In this document: in pieces, positions 7,506 to 8,203 of the stretch
Layout of the letters: each line of letters opens with the position of its first letter
How positions within the stretch are numbered: the stretch's first letter is position 1
From: Bacteroidota bacterium
GTDB taxonomy: Bacteria > Bacteroidota > Bacteroidia > Bacteroidales > F082
DNA: 8,203 bases
Reading direction: 5' to 3'
Assembly (NCBI GenBank): GCA_002686705.1
Contig: NYYH01000047.1
Location: forward strand, 1-8,203
Position numbers and translations under genes: made by a program
Notes under the pieces: model-generated
Seen by the model: only the letters and a program-made list of their open reading frames with translations
What the model was told of the DNA's origin: nothing
Database searches by the model: none

Positions 7506-7533
7506 CAAAGTTATAAATATATTTTAAAATCAA
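7506..7533 (-). promoter_or_regulatory. Probable promoter of the exb operon
   Basis: On the minus strand TTG (7533-7531) is followed after 17 nt by TAACTTTG (7513-7506), a full match to the Bacteroidota -7 box TAnnTTTG. Transcription would begin near 7500, giving a leader of about 40 nt before the exbB ATG at 7459. The spacer is about two bases shorter than the usual 19, so the -33 element is less certain than the -7 box. Confidence 0.55.
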
Positions 7534-7754
7534 TACTTATTACTCTTTGTCTCAATTATTCAAACGGCAAATATAAAAATATATGATTGTTCTTACAGAA
7601 ATATTTAAAAATAATCTTATTTCAAAATCATTATTAGCGTATGAACAACCTTATCCAAAAAGAAATTGTTATACCAAAATAACGACTACCGTATTTAAAT
7701 GTTGTACTAATTAGTGATTAAGCTCATAACTATAAGTATCAGAACTCAAGTATG

Positions 7755-7868
7755 GGGATTAATTGCATTGATCCCTGGGGGAAGTACCTGGCATGCATAG
7801 AAACCCAATCCTCTGGTGAGGATTTTGTGTTTTTAATTTTCTTTTCGCATTGACAAACAAGTTTGTCA
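7755..7868 (+). repeat. Structured tandem repeat, copy A
   Basis: This is the first of three copies. Read on the + strand it contains: hairpin 1, GGGATTAAT/ATTGATCCC (7755-7763 with 7767-7775, loop TGC, one T-G pair); a linker with GGCATGCATAG (7790-7800); hairpin 2, AATCCTC/GAGGATT (7807-7813 with 7818-7824, loop TGGT); a T-rich tail (7825-7845); and hairpin 3, a perfect palindrome TGACAAAC-AA-GTTTGTCA (7851-7868). It matches copy B at 84 of 86 positions over 7755-7840 and matches copy C over its whole length with about nine substitutions and one inserted base. I do not recognise a named repeat family. Confidence 0.85.
7807..7840 (+). terminator. Terminator-like hairpin in repeat copy A
   Basis: A perfect 7-bp stem AATCCTC/GAGGATT with loop TGGT is followed by TTGTGTTTTTAATTTT. 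The tail is T-rich only on the + strand side, so if it terminates transcription it acts on + strand transcripts. No promoter for such a transcript is visible. Confidence 0.45.
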
Positions 7869-7895
7869 AAGCAGAAGAAATTGAATCGTTCATTA

Positions 7896-7981
7896 GGGAT
7901 TAATTGCATTGATCCCTGGGGGAAGTACCTGGCATGCATAGAAACCTAATCCTCTGGGGAGGATTTTGTGTTTTTAATTTT
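7896..7981 (+). repeat. Structured tandem repeat, copy B (lacks the third hairpin)
   Basis: The second copy starts 141 nt after copy A and keeps hairpin 1 (7896-7904 with 7908-7916), the GGCATGCATAG linker, hairpin 2 (7948-7954 with 7959-7965, loop TGGG) and the T-rich tail to 7981. Its two differences from copy A are in the linker and the hairpin 2 loop, not in a stem. After 7981 similarity stops: the third hairpin of copies A and C is replaced by an unrelated 22-nt spacer before copy C. Confidence 0.85.
7948..7981 (+). terminator. Terminator-like hairpin in repeat copy B
   Basis: The same stem AATCCTC/GAGGATT as in copy A has loop TGGG instead of TGGT and is followed by the identical T-rich tail. 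The single change lies in the loop, so the stem is intact. A function in termination is inferred from shape only. Confidence 0.45.
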
Positions 7982-8003
7982 AACGTTAGTTTCAAACTTG
8001 ATA

Positions 8004-8117
8004 GGATTAACTGCGTTGATCCCTGAGGGGGAGAACCTGGCATGCATAGAAACCCAATCCTCTGGTGAGGATTTTGTGTTTTTAATTTTCTTTTTGCTTT
8101 GGCAAACGAGTTTGCCA
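8004..8117 (+). repeat. Structured tandem repeat, copy C
   Basis: The third copy starts 107 nt after the matching point of copy B. Hairpin 1 is GGATTAAC/GTTGATCC (8004-8011 with 8015-8022); its inner pair is C-G where copies A and B have T-A. One extra base in the linker near 8025 shifts any reading frame. Hairpin 2 (8056-8062 with 8067-8073) and the T-rich tail are identical to copy A. Hairpin 3 is TGGCAAAC-GA-GTTTGCCA (8100-8117), again perfect, with a G-C pair where copy A has A-T. It ends only about 8 nt before the T tract of the tRNA-Ser terminator. Confidence 0.85.
8056..8089 (+). terminator. Terminator-like hairpin in repeat copy C
   Basis: The 7-bp stem AATCCTC/GAGGATT, loop TGGT and T-rich tail are identical to copy A. 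Its orientation is opposite to the neighbouring tRNA-Ser and exb genes, so it cannot serve as the terminator of either. Confidence 0.45.
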
Positions 8118-8124
8118 CGCTCTA

Positions 8125-8159
8125 GAAAAACAAAAACCCACAACTTCTGTTGTGGGTTT
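8125..8159 (-). terminator. Intrinsic terminator of the tRNA-Ser gene
   Basis: AAACCCACAAC (8134-8144) and GTTGTGGGTTT (8149-8159) form a perfect 11-bp stem with a 4-nt loop. On the minus strand it is followed by TTG and TTTTT (8133-8125). It starts 7 nt after the tRNA 3' end, so it should end the tRNA transcript. Confidence 0.85.
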
Positions 8160-8166
8160 CCTTATG

Positions 8167-8203
8167 CGGAGAGAGCGGGATTCGAACCCGCGGTACACTT
8201 TTG
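8167..8203 (-). tRNA. tRNA-Ser, 3' part only (runs off the window)
   Basis: On the minus strand the sequence gives the 3' half of a variable arm (AAAAGTGTACC), a T-stem and loop GCGGG-TTCGAAT-CCCGC (8191-8175), the 3' acceptor strand TCTCTCC (8174-8168) and discriminator G73 at 8167. A long variable arm with G73 points to serine; leucine and tyrosine tRNAs, which also have long arms, normally have A73. The anticodon is outside the window, so the isoacceptor is unknown. The next bases read CAT, so CCA is not encoded and must be added enzymatically. Confidence 0.85.

Larger units (their letters stand above)
7460..8133. other. Noncoding stretch between exbB and the tRNA-Ser terminator
   Basis: I see no credible protein gene here. 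From 7460 to 7533 lies the exbB leader and promoter. From 7534 to 7754 the DNA is AT-rich and I find no motif, hairpin or gene I can support. From 7755 to 8117 come three tandem structured repeats, described separately. The short minus-strand reading frames that cross the repeats translate the repeat itself and shift frame between copies. Confidence 0.7.

Noticed and set aside
7534..7754. A small gene or regulatory RNA in the AT-rich stretch upstream of the exb promoter
   Set aside because: I found no reading frame with supporting features, no TAnnTTTG box and only A/T-only inverted repeats.
7755..8117. CRISPR array
   Set aside because: There are only three units, of about 86-114 nt, with unequal spacing (141 and 107 nt) and a partly conserved spacer; there are no cas genes.
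7739..8143. Overlapping minus-strand reading frames of 65-72 codons across the repeats, with recurring peptides such as KIKNTKSSPEDWVSMHAR
   Set aside because: They simply translate the repeat. The one-base insertion in copy C changes the peptide after MHAR while the DNA stays conserved, and the conserved changes fit stem pairing rather than codons.

Overview
The window looks like a chromosomal piece of a Bacteroidota genome, probably Bacteroidales/Marinilabiliales-like; the order is a guess. The DNA is AT-rich, upstream regions carry Bacteroidota-type promoters (TTG, about 19 nt, TAnnTTTG), and there is an exbB - small membrane protein - exbD - exbD operon of the type usual in that phylum. 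No phage, transposase or CRISPR genes are visible.

Layout from left to right. (1) 30-2162 (+): a DUF255/YyaL-type thioredoxin-domain protein with an N-terminal lipoprotein-like signal. (2) 2278-2922 (+): a HAD-superfamily phosphatase behind an excellent Bacteroidota promoter. (3) 2953-3930 (-): the tRNA-dihydrouridine synthase DusB, convergent with the HAD gene and forced to start at TTG. (4) 4180-5121 (+): a CPBP-family intramembrane protease, whose last codons also form the terminator of the opposite-strand operon. (5) 7459 to 5165 (-): a four-gene proton-channel operon, exbB, a four-helix membrane protein of unknown function, exbD1 and exbD2, with a promoter at 7506-7533 and an intrinsic terminator at 5132-5103. 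Its products should form an inner-membrane, proton-driven motor that energises TonB-type outer-membrane transport. No tonB is present here. (6) 7460-8133: noncoding DNA. Its right half (7755-8117) holds three tandem copies of a structured repeat. (7) 8134-8203 (-): an intrinsic terminator and the 3' part of a tRNA-Ser gene that runs off the window.

Most genes are housekeeping and ordinary. The part that is not explained is the three-copy repeat. Each copy has a 5' hairpin and a second hairpin followed by a T-rich tail, and two copies add a perfect palindrome. Between copies there are compensatory base changes in two stems, and a T-G pair that can form only in RNA read from the + strand is kept in all three. 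This fits a structured small-RNA-like element or a small non-autonomous mobile element better than a protein, because a one-base insertion in one copy breaks the apparent reading frame on the other strand.
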